Source: Bacteroidales bacterium
GTDB lineage: Bacteria > Bacteroidota > Bacteroidia > Bacteroidales > UBA932
Direction: 5' to 3'
Length of the DNA: 39,390 nt
Assembly (NCBI GenBank): GCA_017548445.1
Contig: JAFYZZ010000095.1
Span: forward strand, 1-39,390
Shown: in pieces, positions 7,729 through 15,120 of the stretch
Layout of the letters: each line of letters opens with the position of its first letter
How positions within the stretch are numbered: the first letter of the stretch is position 1
Program-made: the position numbers and the translations under genes
The notes under the pieces: model-generated
The model's input: the letters and a program-made list of their open reading frames with translations, nothing else
Databases searched by the model: none
Told to the model about the DNA's origin: nothing

Positions 7729-8009
7729 GCCTCCTTGGCCTCTTTGGCGGCTTTGCGCTCGTCAAGCTTCTCCTGAACCTTTCCCTTGGTCTCGGCGTAG
7801 AGGTCCTTCACTTCCTCGCCGATCTCGGCGGCCTTGACCTTGGCCTTCTGGGCCACTTCGGCGGCTTCTACCTTCAGTTCTTCGGCCTTGACTTTCGCCT
7901 TTCCGGCAAGTTCTTCAGCCTTGATCTTGGCATACTCCTTGGCCTCTTCGAACGTCACTTTGCCGTCGCCGTTGAGGTCCATCGCCTTCTTTTTGGGTTC
8001 TTCGCTCAT
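7725..8009 (-). CDS. Small EF-hand protein with amphipathic helical repeats
   Basis: The 94-residue protein is highly charged and lacks a signal peptide and membrane segment. Residues 11-22 (DLNGDGKVTFEE) form a canonical calcium-binding EF-hand loop, with Asp, Asn, Asp, Gly and the final Glu all present. Residues 26-75 hold three imperfect repeats of the type KAKVKAEEL, giving a long Ala/Lys/Glu amphipathic helix like LEA or apolipoprotein-type sequences. No enzymatic function is visible. It may be a calcium-responsive, membrane- or nucleoid-associated helical protein, but that is speculation. A -7 box at 8041-8048 and a leader of about 30 bases precede the ATG. Confidence 0.8.
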   Translation of the reverse strand: MSEEPKKKAMDLNGDGKVTFEEAKEYAKIKAEELAGKAKVKAEELKVEAAEVAQKAKVKAAEIGEEVKDLYAETKGKVQEKLDERKAAKEAKEA

Positions 8010-8040
8010 AGTATCTTGATTTTAGTGGTTCTTTCTCTTA

Positions 8041-8048
8041 CAAAAATA
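8041..8048 (-). promoter_or_regulatory. -7 box of the EF-hand protein gene
   Basis: TATTTTTG on the minus strand, 31 bases before the ATG at 8007-8009. It diverges from the DUF456 promoter, with 32 bases between the two boxes. Confidence 0.5.
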
Positions 8049-8080
8049 GCAATTTCTCCGGATTTGCGTCCGAAAAAACG

Positions 8081-8088
8081 TATATTTG
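8081..8088 (+). promoter_or_regulatory. -7 box of the DUF456 gene
   Basis: TATATTTG lies four bases before the ATG at 8093, so the transcript is expected to begin at the start codon. A TTTG at 8063-8066 is too close (14 bases) to be a standard -33 element. Confidence 0.5.
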
Positions 8089-8092
8089 GCAT

Positions 8093-8584
8093 ATGAATGT
8101 GGTCTTGATCGTCATCGCCGTCCTGATTGGGGCAGTCGGCATCGTGGGCAGCGTCATCCCGGGCATCCCCGGTCCGCCGCTCAGCTGGGTGGGCCTGCTG
8201 CTGATGTATTTCTTCGGTGGCACCAACGGCGCCGGCGAAGAGATGACGCTGACTTTCCTGCTGGTCTGGCTGGCGGTCACCGTCGTCGTGACCATCGTGG
8301 ATTATGTCGTACCCGCCTGGTTCACCAAGCTGACGGGCGGCAGCAAGTATGCGTCCCGGGGCGCCATCATCGGGCTGTTCGCGGGCCTCATCTTTCCGCT
8401 CCCTTTCGGAATGGTGGTTTCGTCGCTGCTGTTCGCCTTCCTGTTCGAACTGATCTTCGCCGGCAAGGGAACGGGCGCTTCGCTCAAATCCTCGTTCGGC
8501 GCCTTCCTGGGCTTCCTTTCCGGCACGGGCATCAAGCTGATTTCCTCGGCACTGATGCTCTATTACATCATCGTCTACATCTAG
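8093..8584 (+). CDS. DUF456 family membrane protein
   Basis: The 163-residue hydrophobic protein has about four membrane segments (residues 3-20, 28-40, 49-75, 90-125 and the C-terminal 140-160 as candidates). It carries the family hallmarks GxVGSVIPGIPGPPLSWVG near the N-terminus and the glycine-rich RGAIIGLFAGLIFPLPFGM. DUF456 proteins are conserved inner-membrane proteins of unknown function. The start is fixed by the ATG right after the -7 box, and the next in-frame alternatives would cut the first helix. Its stop shares the CTAG at 8581-8584 with the convergent DedA-like gene. Confidence 0.88.
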   Translation: MNVVLIVIAVLIGAVGIVGSVIPGIPGPPLSWVGLLLMYFFGGTNGAGEEMTLTFLLVWLAVTVVVTIVDYVVPAWFTKLTGGSKYASRGAIIGLFAGLIFPLPFGMVVSSLLFAFLFELIFAGKGTGASLKSSFGAFLGFLSGTGIKLISSALMLYYIIVYI

Positions 8585-9018
8585 AACAGCCCCACAACCG
8601 CGTTCCAGATCAGAAAACGGGCGAACTTGCCCACCAACAGCAGCACGAAGGTCCACCCGGGGGTGGTTCTGTAGAAGCCGAGCGCCAGCACGAGGATGTC
8701 TCCAATGACGGGGATACCGCTGAGCAAGGCCAGCCAGGCACCGTATTTCTGTACGGATTTCTGATGCTTTTCCAGTTTTTCACGGCTCACCTTGAGCCAC
8801 TTCTCGATCCATTCCCATTTGCCCAGCCAGCCCAGTCCGTAGGTGAGCAGGCTGCCTACCCAGCTGCCCGCGGTCCCGGCCAGCAGACAGCCGACGGGCT
8901 CTTTCGTCGCCGCGAGGATGGCGATGTACAGGGCGTCGGAACTGAAAGGGAAGATGGACGCGGCCAGTGCGCTTCCCAGGAACAGACCCAGCAGGCCGAG
9001 ACTCTGCAACCAGTCCAT
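8581..9018 (-). CDS. YqaA/DedA-family membrane protein (VTT domain)
   Basis: The 145-residue integral membrane protein has the VTT/SNARE-associated pattern: an N-terminal re-entrant helix with FPFSSDALYIAILAA, a glycine-rich AGTAGSWVGSLLTYGLGWLG, a charged loop KWLKVSREKLEKHQKSVQKY and SGIPVIGDILVLALGFYR. The family is linked to membrane homeostasis and lipid scrambling or flipping (DedA superfamily), and YqaA-type members are uncharacterised. It starts 9 bases after the ABC exporter gene and is the last gene of the apparent tkt operon. Whether it serves the cassette or is just co-transcribed is unknown. Confidence 0.88.
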   Translation of the reverse strand: MDWLQSLGLLGLFLGSALAASIFPFSSDALYIAILAATKEPVGCLLAGTAGSWVGSLLTYGLGWLGKWEWIEKWLKVSREKLEKHQKSVQKYGAWLALLSGIPVIGDILVLALGFYRTTPGWTFVLLLVGKFARFLIWNAVVGLF

Positions 9019-9027
9019 TTTTCAGGT

Positions 9028-10662
9028 TTATTCGAAGCGAAGCACGCGGTCCGCCCGGGCGCTGATGGAGTCGCGGTGCGAGATGAACAGTAAGGTCTTT
9101 CCGCCGTGGTAGCGGCTGTACAGGCGGTCAAGCAGGGTGGACTCGGTGCCGGCGTCCAGCGCCGAGGTGGCCTCGTCGAGGATGAGCGCGCCACCTTCAC
9201 GCAGCAATGCGCGGGCGATGGCGATGCGCTGGCATTGTCCTTCGCTGAGGCCGCTGCCGGCTTCGCCGCAAAGCGTTTCCAGCCCGTCGGGAAGCTCATA
9301 CACGAAATCGGCGACCGCCGTGTGCAGGGCGTCGCGCAATTCCTCTTCCGAGGCGTCCGCACGGGCGAAGAGCAGATTCTCGCGGATGGTTCCGCTGAGC
9401 AGGGAGTTGCCCTGCGGGACATACAGGAAATTGTCGCGCACGGCCGGTCCGGCAGGGAAGGCGCCTTCGGCGCCATAGACTTCGATGCTGCCGTTTTCCG
9501 GTTTCAGCAGACCCAGCACCAGCCGGCTGAGGGTGCTTTTCCCCGAACCCGTCGGACCCATTATCACGGTCATCGTGCCGGGCTCGAAATCGTAGCTGAA
9601 GGTCTCCAGGACGGCTTCCGGCCGTTCCGGATAATGGAAGTCAATCTCCGTCAGGCGGATGCCCGGAGCACCGGAGATGCGAATGGGAGCCTCGTCGGGT
9701 TCCTGCTCCAGTTGCTGCAGGTCCATCAGCCGCTCCACCGAGGCGGTGGCGTGGATGAATGCGGGAACCTGGCGGGCCAGTTCGGCGATGGGCCGCTGGA
9801 CCTGGCCGACCAGCTGCAGGAAGGCGGTCATCATACCGTATGTGACGATGCCGTCCCGGATGCCCACCACGCCCCAGAGGAAGGCCGCTGCATAGCCGCC
9901 CAGGAATCCCAGGATCATAAAGGCGCGGGCTACGGCGTTGTAATTGATGCGGGTGACGGTCTGGTCCAGGACGTCTTTCTGGAGTATCCCAAGCCGGGTC
10001 AGTACGCGTTCCGTCCCGATCAGCGTCAGCACCACGATGCGTTTCTGCAGGTTCTCCTGCATCAGCTGCTGGACCTCGGCGTCCTGTTTGCGGATGCTTT
10101 CGGTAAGCGAGCGGAGTTTGCGGAAGAACATCCGCGAACCGACGACGGCCGCACCCATCAGGATCAGCAGTACCCAAAGCAGGTTCGGCGCCATCAGCAT
10201 CAGGTATACGGAGGCGGCGATGAGCTGGAGCAGGGTGACCGCCAGGTCCGGAAAGCGAGAACAGAGCAGGTCCGTGACCACGCGTACATCCTCCTCGAGC
10301 CGGTTCACGGCGTCGCCGCTTCGGTAGGTCTCCCGTCCCGTGAAGCTGCTGCGCAAGACGCGGCCGAAGGTCTCCTTGCGCAGGTCGTTGCCGGTCCGGG
10401 CGATATTGTAGCTTTCCCAGGCGCCGGCGCAGACCGAACAGACAAGCTGGAGCAGCATAATGCCGAGCATAATGCCGATATGCAAGGGCAGCGGGGCGTC
10501 GGTCACGCCGGTGGCGATGTCCACCAGGCGCTTGCAGATCCACACGAAGCCCAGGGAGGCGGCGATGCGCACGATGCCGATCAGCACGCTGAGCGCGGCG
10601 CGTCCCCGGACGGGACGGGCCATCGGGCGCAGGCCGCGGAGTATTTGTCGGAGAGGAATCAT
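9028..10662 (-). CDS. ABC exporter, fused permease and ATPase
   Basis: The 544-residue half-transporter has a type I exporter membrane domain (about residues 20-310, six helices) and an ATPase domain from about 330. The ATPase shows Walker A GPTGSGKST, Q-loop YVPQGN, the signature GLSEGQCQR with Glu in place of the usual second Gly, Walker B ALILDEATSALD and the H-loop FISH. It would act as a homodimer at the inner membrane, exporting a peptide or lipid. There is no N-terminal C39 peptidase domain, so any leader removal must be done elsewhere, plausibly by the S26-like peptidase gene upstream. It overlaps the nucleotidyltransferase gene by ATGA. The substrate is inferred only from context. 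Confidence 0.9.
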   Translation of the reverse strand: MIPLRQILRGLRPMARPVRGRAALSVLIGIVRIAASLGFVWICKRLVDIATGVTDAPLPLHIGIMLGIMLLQLVCSVCAGAWESYNIARTGNDLRKETFGRVLRSSFTGRETYRSGDAVNRLEEDVRVVTDLLCSRFPDLAVTLLQLIAASVYLMLMAPNLLWVLLILMGAAVVGSRMFFRKLRSLTESIRKQDAEVQQLMQENLQKRIVVLTLIGTERVLTRLGILQKDVLDQTVTRINYNAVARAFMILGFLGGYAAAFLWGVVGIRDGIVTYGMMTAFLQLVGQVQRPIAELARQVPAFIHATASVERLMDLQQLEQEPDEAPIRISGAPGIRLTEIDFHYPERPEAVLETFSYDFEPGTMTVIMGPTGSGKSTLSRLVLGLLKPENGSIEVYGAEGAFPAGPAVRDNFLYVPQGNSLLSGTIRENLLFARADASEEELRDALHTAVADFVYELPDGLETLCGEAGSGLSEGQCQRIAIARALLREGGALILDEATSALDAGTESTLLDRLYSRYHGGKTLLFISHRDSISARADRVLRFE

Positions 10663-11762
10663 CGATGGAAAAAGTCTTGGAAAACCCGCCGGATTCCTCC
10701 GATGAACAGAGTGCGAAATGCTTCCACGGGGGCGATGGACAGCACCTGGAGGAACCGGCGGAAGTGTTCGCCGAGTGAGAAAAGCTTACCTGCGAGATAG
10801 GCCTTGGGCCGGGGTCGGGCGTGCCGGGCGCCGCGCCCGAAATTACCGTCGGACAGGATCAAGTTGAGTACTCGCCGGGATTTGGACAGGCTAGATTCGT
10901 CATAAAAGGGGAAGTCCCCTTCCGGCAAGCCCAGGTCGCGCACGGCGATGCAGCCGAATAGCTGCCAGGGTCCGAGCAGCTGCATTCCCTTTAACATTTC
11001 GAGCAGTCGTGTCCGGTCGATGCTTTCCCTGCGTACGTGCAGCAGGCGCGTCCAGTCGCACAGATGACGGAACCCGATGCCGCTTCCGGCAAAATGATGC
11101 CAGGCGTGGTAGAATAGGTAGAAAGCATTGAAAGTATCGGCCGGGGTGTATACGGATACGTCGCTGAAGTTCAGCGGAACCAGGCCGCTGGAGAGCCCGT
11201 CGGCCTCGATCGTCCTGAAGTAACGAGTCAGGCGACGGGTCTCGGGGACCATCGAGTATAGATGAAGTTCGATTTCCGCCCCGCCAATCCAGAGCTGCCA
11301 ATGCTTGCCGTGGAGTTGGTCATCGACCTTGTCGGCAAGGGGAGTTAGAATATGGACAGCATCTTCCAACCTTTCCGGGCCGATGTACAGGTCGATGTCG
11401 CCGCATTCGCGCAGCGGTGGGTTGGGATAATAACTGGCGACACCCTGCCCCTTGAGCAGGATACAGGGGATGCCCTCTTGCTGAAGGGCGGTGACGACGC
11501 GTTCGATGGCTGCGTTGAGCTTGCGGTGCGTGTTCAGGATTTGGTAGAGCAACCTTTGCATCTGCGCGGATGTCTCCGCCGGAACCGGGAAGCCGCCGCG
11601 CAGCAGGTAGTCGTAGACGAGTCCGCGGGTCGTCTGACTCTCCGCCAACCGCATAATCTCTGTAAGGACTTGTCCGTCGATGGATGCCGGCTCGATCCCG
11701 GCAAGACGGTCTCCCCACAGGGCGGCGCGCAGAAGAGCCAGATATGCCTCGGTCCCCGTCAT
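10659..11762 (-). CDS. Nucleotidyltransferase family protein (NTP_transf_5 type)
   Basis: The 367-residue protein has the signature of the uncharacterised nucleotidyltransferase family found in RiPP-like loci: CILLKGQGVASYYPNPPLRE followed by GDIDLYI. KG is at residues 104-105 and the metal-binding Asp pair at 122 and 124. The N-terminal 80 residues are helical, and the C-terminal half has HAWHHFAGSGIGFRHLCDW, a stretch also typical of the family. Such enzymes may transfer a nucleotide to a protein or peptide. Members occur in lasso-peptide clusters with HprK-like kinases. The frame extends further upstream, but the ATG at 11760-11762 overlaps the PqqD-like stop as ATGA and is clearly the start. 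Substrate unknown. Confidence 0.85.
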   Translation of the reverse strand: MTGTEAYLALLRAALWGDRLAGIEPASIDGQVLTEIMRLAESQTTRGLVYDYLLRGGFPVPAETSAQMQRLLYQILNTHRKLNAAIERVVTALQQEGIPCILLKGQGVASYYPNPPLRECGDIDLYIGPERLEDAVHILTPLADKVDDQLHGKHWQLWIGGAEIELHLYSMVPETRRLTRYFRTIEADGLSSGLVPLNFSDVSVYTPADTFNAFYLFYHAWHHFAGSGIGFRHLCDWTRLLHVRRESIDRTRLLEMLKGMQLLGPWQLFGCIAVRDLGLPEGDFPFYDESSLSKSRRVLNLILSDGNFGRGARHARPRPKAYLAGKLFSLGEHFRRFLQVLSIAPVEAFRTLFIGGIRRVFQDFFHR

Positions 11763-12028
11763 TCGCAAACGATTCCGGCTTTTTTCCAGGAAGCGATCAG
11801 TCTCCGGGCGTCGGCGCGGGCGGTCTCCTCGGAAACATCGTAGCGTTCCGTCAGCAACGGAACCATATCTTCCGCGTCGAAGTCCCTGTCTTGGAGGGCG
11901 TTCCAAAGATAGGCGGCCGTTTCGTTCATCGAAATCACCTTGCTGAAATCGATGCGGGAGAGTTCGTCTCCCGTGACGATGTACTCGCTGCCCAGCGGGC
12001 GCAGTACGAGTCCTTCCAGTATTCTCAT
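11759..12028 (-). CDS. PqqD-like peptide-recognition protein
   Basis: The 89-residue protein fits the PqqD/RiPP recognition element fold: N-terminal strands (LVLRPLGSEYIVTGDE), the core SMNETAAYLWNALQDRDF and a C-terminal three-helix winged part (LLTERYDVSEETARADARRL). In PQQ, lasso-peptide and related pathways such proteins bind the leader of a precursor peptide and present it to modifying enzymes. It is translationally coupled on both sides by ATGA overlaps, with the S26-like peptidase before it and the nucleotidyltransferase after it. No radical SAM or cyclase gene is present, so the modification is not a PQQ- or sactipeptide-type one. The start is the ATG at 12026-12028. Confidence 0.87.
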   Translation of the reverse strand: MRILEGLVLRPLGSEYIVTGDELSRIDFSKVISMNETAAYLWNALQDRDFDAEDMVPLLTERYDVSEETARADARRLIASWKKAGIVCE

Positions 12029-12447
12029 ATCAAACGTTTGTAGATGGCAAGCAAATAGCGTCGGACCGGCCACAGGAGACGCCAGAAGCGGCCCTTGCCC
12101 GGAACACGGCGGCGACCGTCGGGACGGAGGATTTCCGTGACGGTCCCGACTACGTCTCCGGTCGTGCAGGTCTCGGTTCCCCGCAGGTTGCCGTCGCCCA
12201 TCAGGGTGAGGGCGTCTCCGTCGCGGGCGATGACGCGGTGCAGGACATAGCGGCCGTCGGCGTGCATCAGCACGATGTCGCCCACGGCAGCGCCGTCCAT
12301 CCTGCGCAGCACCACACGGTCCTTGCCGCCCCGGATGAAAGGCAACATACTGTTTCCCGAAGGAGTAATGACGGCTTCCCGTCCTTCGCGCAGGACGGTC
12401 GCCACCTCGCCGAGGAGGATGTCGTTGGGGATGATGCGTCTATCCAT
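12025..12447 (-). CDS. S24/S26-like serine peptidase (SipW-like)
   Basis: The 140-residue protein has the signal-peptidase core. PSGNSMLPF at residues 29-37 contains the nucleophile Ser33, followed by a GDIVL strand at 56-60. YVLHRVI at 67-73 has His70 where bacterial SPase I has Lys, as in ER/SipW-type enzymes, and MGDGN is at 83-87. No clear N-terminal membrane anchor is present. The C-terminus is basic and aromatic (FWRLLWPVRRYLLAIYKRLI) and may sit on the membrane. It is a plausible leader peptidase for a peptide product of this locus (inference). The chosen ATG (12445-12447) overlaps the kinase gene by 8 bases and fits the fold. An ATG 12 codons upstream is possible. Confidence 0.82.
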   Translation of the reverse strand: MDRRIIPNDILLGEVATVLREGREAVITPSGNSMLPFIRGGKDRVVLRRMDGAAVGDIVLMHADGRYVLHRVIARDGDALTLMGDGNLRGTETCTTGDVVGTVTEILRPDGRRRVPGKGRFWRLLWPVRRYLLAIYKRLI

Positions 12448-13321
12448 CGACGGTACTGTGACAGAGCCGGGCCGCCGCTTCATCGGGAAGACAGCGCAGC
12501 AGGAAACAGGGGATTTCCGTGGCGATGGCAGCCAGCGTCACGTGTTGGGCGTCCGTCACTTCCCGGAACGGGCGGAAGCCCGAAATGGAAGACAGGACCG
12601 AGGTGTAGGCCTGTACGGTGTCCAGACGTTCGATGGCATTTTCCGGCGCCTGGCGGATCCGGACGATAGCCCCGACGGGCGCATCTTCCGCCTTGTAGCA
12701 GGGAGTCTTCCCGCTCCAGGGCGTGCCGAACACGTGCACCTTTCCGTCCACGATCCTCAGGACCGGGTTATCGTCGTTGAGCAAGGTAGTACCCTCGATA
12801 TACTTCAGCCATAAGGAGCTGTGGGTGCTTTTCCCGGTGCCGCTTCGTCCAAGGAAGAGGAACCCCCGTCCGCCGTGAACGACCACGGACGCGTGTATCT
12901 CCAAAGCGGAACGGGATGCCGAAGCGAAAGTGTACATCAGCATCAGGGAATTGTTGACGGCGAAAGTCTGCGAGGCGGGACTGCCGCAGGTATAGAGGAA
13001 TCCGTGACGGAAATCACGGTCGAACGAGAGGAGCCCGGAAAACGGGACGCCAGGCATCGAAGCGAATTCTGCCAGGAATCCTTCTCCGGTTCGCTTCAGG
13101 TTCAAAACCGGGACACCCTCTTTCTCCGGAGCCTGGTAAAGGATTCCCCCGTCCGTGGCGGGCGGTTCGGAAACCACCGTCAAAGAAAAGAGGAAGGAGG
13201 CTGGGTCCAATGCCGGATCCGACTCGAACGGGTCGTAGTTGGACAATCTGCCCGATACCGGATGGGTGTCCGGCAATTCCAAGGAGAAAGTCAGTCCCGC
13301 TACCTGAAAAATGCGTTTCAT
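12440..13321 (-). CDS. HprK-like serine kinase
   Basis: The 293-residue protein has the C-terminal fold of HPr kinase/PEP-carboxykinase-like enzymes: EIHASVVVHG (conserved His143), Walker A GRSGTGKST at residues 158-166 followed by HSSLWLK, and LLNDDNP with the Asp pair at 183-184. Its N-terminal 135 residues are beta-rich and unlike true HprK. No HPr or PTS gene is near. Homologues of this type in lasso-peptide clusters phosphorylate the precursor peptide, so the likely substrate is a peptide or small protein. It starts 3 bases after lepA and overlaps the S26-like peptidase gene, and it is the first of five coupled cassette genes. Confidence 0.84.
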   Translation of the reverse strand: MKRIFQVAGLTFSLELPDTHPVSGRLSNYDPFESDPALDPASFLFSLTVVSEPPATDGGILYQAPEKEGVPVLNLKRTGEGFLAEFASMPGVPFSGLLSFDRDFRHGFLYTCGSPASQTFAVNNSLMLMYTFASASRSALEIHASVVVHGGRGFLFLGRSGTGKSTHSSLWLKYIEGTTLLNDDNPVLRIVDGKVHVFGTPWSGKTPCYKAEDAPVGAIVRIRQAPENAIERLDTVQAYTSVLSSISGFRPFREVTDAQHVTLAAIATEIPCFLLRCLPDEAAARLCHSTVDG

Positions 13322-13324
13322 AGA

Positions 13325-15115
13325 TCAGGAATCCAGTTTAAGCACGGCCATAAAAGCGCTCTGCGGCACCTGGACGGTGCCAATCTGGCGCATCCGCTTC
13401 TTGCCTTCCTTCTGCTTTTCGAGCAGCTTGCGCTTGCGGGTGACGTCGCCGCCGTAGCACTTGGCCGTCACGTCCTTGCGTACCTGCTTCACCGTCTCGC
13501 GGGCGATGATCTTGGCGCCGATGGCCGCCTGGATGGGGATGTCGAACTGCTGGCGCGGAATCAGTTCCTTGAGCTTCTCGCACATCCTGCGGCCGAAAGT
13601 GTAGGCGTTGTCCTCGTGGATGAGCGTGGACAGGGCGTCGGCGGGCTCGCCGTTGAGGAGGATGTCCAACCGGACGAGCTTCGCCGGGCGGAACCCCGTG
13701 ACGTGGTAGTCGAACGAGGCGTAGCCCTTGGAAATGGTCTTCAGCTTGTCGTAGAAGTCGAAGACGATCTCCGACAGCGGCATATCATAGGTCAGCTCCA
13801 CGCGGTCGGCGGTGATGTAATGCTGGCCGACGAGCGTGCCTCTGCGGTCCAGGCAGAGTTTCATAATGGGGCCGAAGAACTCCGATTTGGAGATGATCTG
13901 CGCCCGGATGTAGGGCTCCTCGATGTGGTCGATGAGTGTCTGGGCCGGCAGCCCCGAGGGGTTGTGCACGTCCACCACCTCGCCCTGCGTCGTATAGACC
14001 TTGTAGGAAACGTTGGGGACGGTGGTGATCACGTCCATATCGAATTCCCGGAACAGGCGCTCCTGCACGATCTCGAGGTGCAGCAGCCCCAGGAACCCGC
14101 AGCGGAAGCCGGAGCCCAGCGCGAGCGAACTCTCGGGTTCGTACACGAAGGAGGCGTCGTTCAGCTGGAACTTCTCCAGCACGGCGCGCAGTTCCTCGAA
14201 CTTGTCGGCCTGCACGGGATACATTCCCGCGAAGACCATCGGCTTCACTTCCTCGAAGCCCGCGATGGCTTCGGCGCAGGGATTCGCCACGTGGGTGATG
14301 GTGTCGCCCACCTTCACCTCCGTGGCGCTCTTGATGCCGGTGATCACGTAACCCACGTCGCCGCAGCCGATCTGCCCGGTGGGGACGAGTTTCATCTTCA
14401 GGATGCCCACCTCTTCCACCTCGTAATCCATTCCCGTGGCGAAGAACTTCACCTTGTCTCCCTTGCGGATGCATCCGTTGAAGATCTTGAAATAGGCGAT
14501 CACGCCGCGGAAGGAGTTGAACACGGAGTCGAAGATGAGGGCCTGCAGCGGCCCCTCCGGGTCGCCCTGCGGGGCGGGGATCCGCTCCACGATGGCATCC
14601 AGGATGGGCGCCACGCCCTCGCCCGTGCGTGCGGAGACCTTGAACACCTCTTCCGGGCTGCAGCCCAGCAGGTCGCAGATCTCATCGGTCACGACCTCGA
14701 CCTGGGCGGATTCCATATCGATCTTGTTGAGGACCGGGATGATCTCGAGGCCGTGGTCGATGGCCATATAGAGGTTGGAAATGGTCTGCGCCTGCACGCC
14801 CTGCGAGGCGTCCACGACGAGCAGGGCGCCTTCGCAGGATGCAATGCTTCTCGAAACTTCATAGGAGAAGTCCACGTGGCCCGGGGTGTCGATGAGGTTG
14901 AGCTTGTAGGCCTCCCCGCGGTAGTGGTGGACCATCTGGATCGCGTGGCTCTTGATCGTGATGCCCTTTTCCTTCTCCAGGTCCATATCGTCCAGCACCT
15001 GGTTCTCCATATCACGCGAGGCGAGCGTCTGCGTGAGTTCGAGCAGGCGGTCGGCCAGCGTGCTCTTGCCGTGGTCGATGTGGGCGATGATGCAGAAGTT
15101 CCGGATGTTCTTCAT
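13325..15115 (-). CDS. lepA: Elongation factor 4 (LepA)
   Basis: The 596-residue translational GTPase acts on the ribosome (back-translocation and 30S biogenesis roles are described). It has G1 [10 protein letters not shown]3 [16 protein letters not shown]4 NKIDM, then EF-G-like domains and the LepA-specific C-terminal domain ending in the conserved [20 protein letters not shown] segment. Full length and intact. It lies 5 bases downstream of the transketolase gene and 3 bases upstream of the HprK-like kinase gene, with no promoter or terminator in either gap, so it links the metabolic gene to the cassette in one transcript. Confidence 0.97.
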   Translation of the reverse strand: MKNIRNFCIIAHIDHGKSTLADRLLELTQTLASRDMENQVLDDMDLEKEKGITIKSHAIQMVHHYRGEAYKLNLIDTPGHVDFSYEVSRSIASCEGALLVVDASQGVQAQTISNLYMAIDHGLEIIPVLNKIDMESAQVEVVTDEICDLLGCSPEEVFKVSARTGEGVAPILDAIVERIPAPQGDPEGPLQALIFDSVFNSFRGVIAYFKIFNGCIRKGDKVKFFATGMDYEVEEVGILKMKLVPTGQIGCGDVGYVITGIKSATEVKVGDTITHVANPCAEAIAGFEEVKPMVFAGMYPVQADKFEELRAVLEKFQLNDASFVYEPESSLALGSGFRCGFLGLLHLEIVQERLFREFDMDVITTVPNVSYKVYTTQGEVVDVHNPSGLPAQTLIDHIEEPYIRAQIISKSEFFGPIMKLCLDRRGTLVGQHYITADRVELTYDMPLSEIVFDFYDKLKTISKGYASFDYHVTGFRPAKLVRLDILLNGEPADALSTLIHEDNAYTFGRRMCEKLKELIPRQQFDIPIQAAIGAKIIARETVKQVRKDVTAKCYGGDVTRKRKLLEKQKEGKKRMRQIGTVQVPQSAFMAVLKLDS

Positions 15116-15120
15116 CTGGC

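Noticed and set aside
7944..7979. EF-hand loop as part of a dockerin domain
   Set aside because: Only one calcium loop is present, there is no signal peptide, and no cohesin or glycosidase gene lies nearby.
9019..13324. A short precursor-peptide gene hidden within the PqqD/HprK-like cassette
   Set aside because: All cassette genes overlap or are separated by 3-9 bases. Alternative frames inside them are GC-rich shadows with no leader-core pattern that I could defend.
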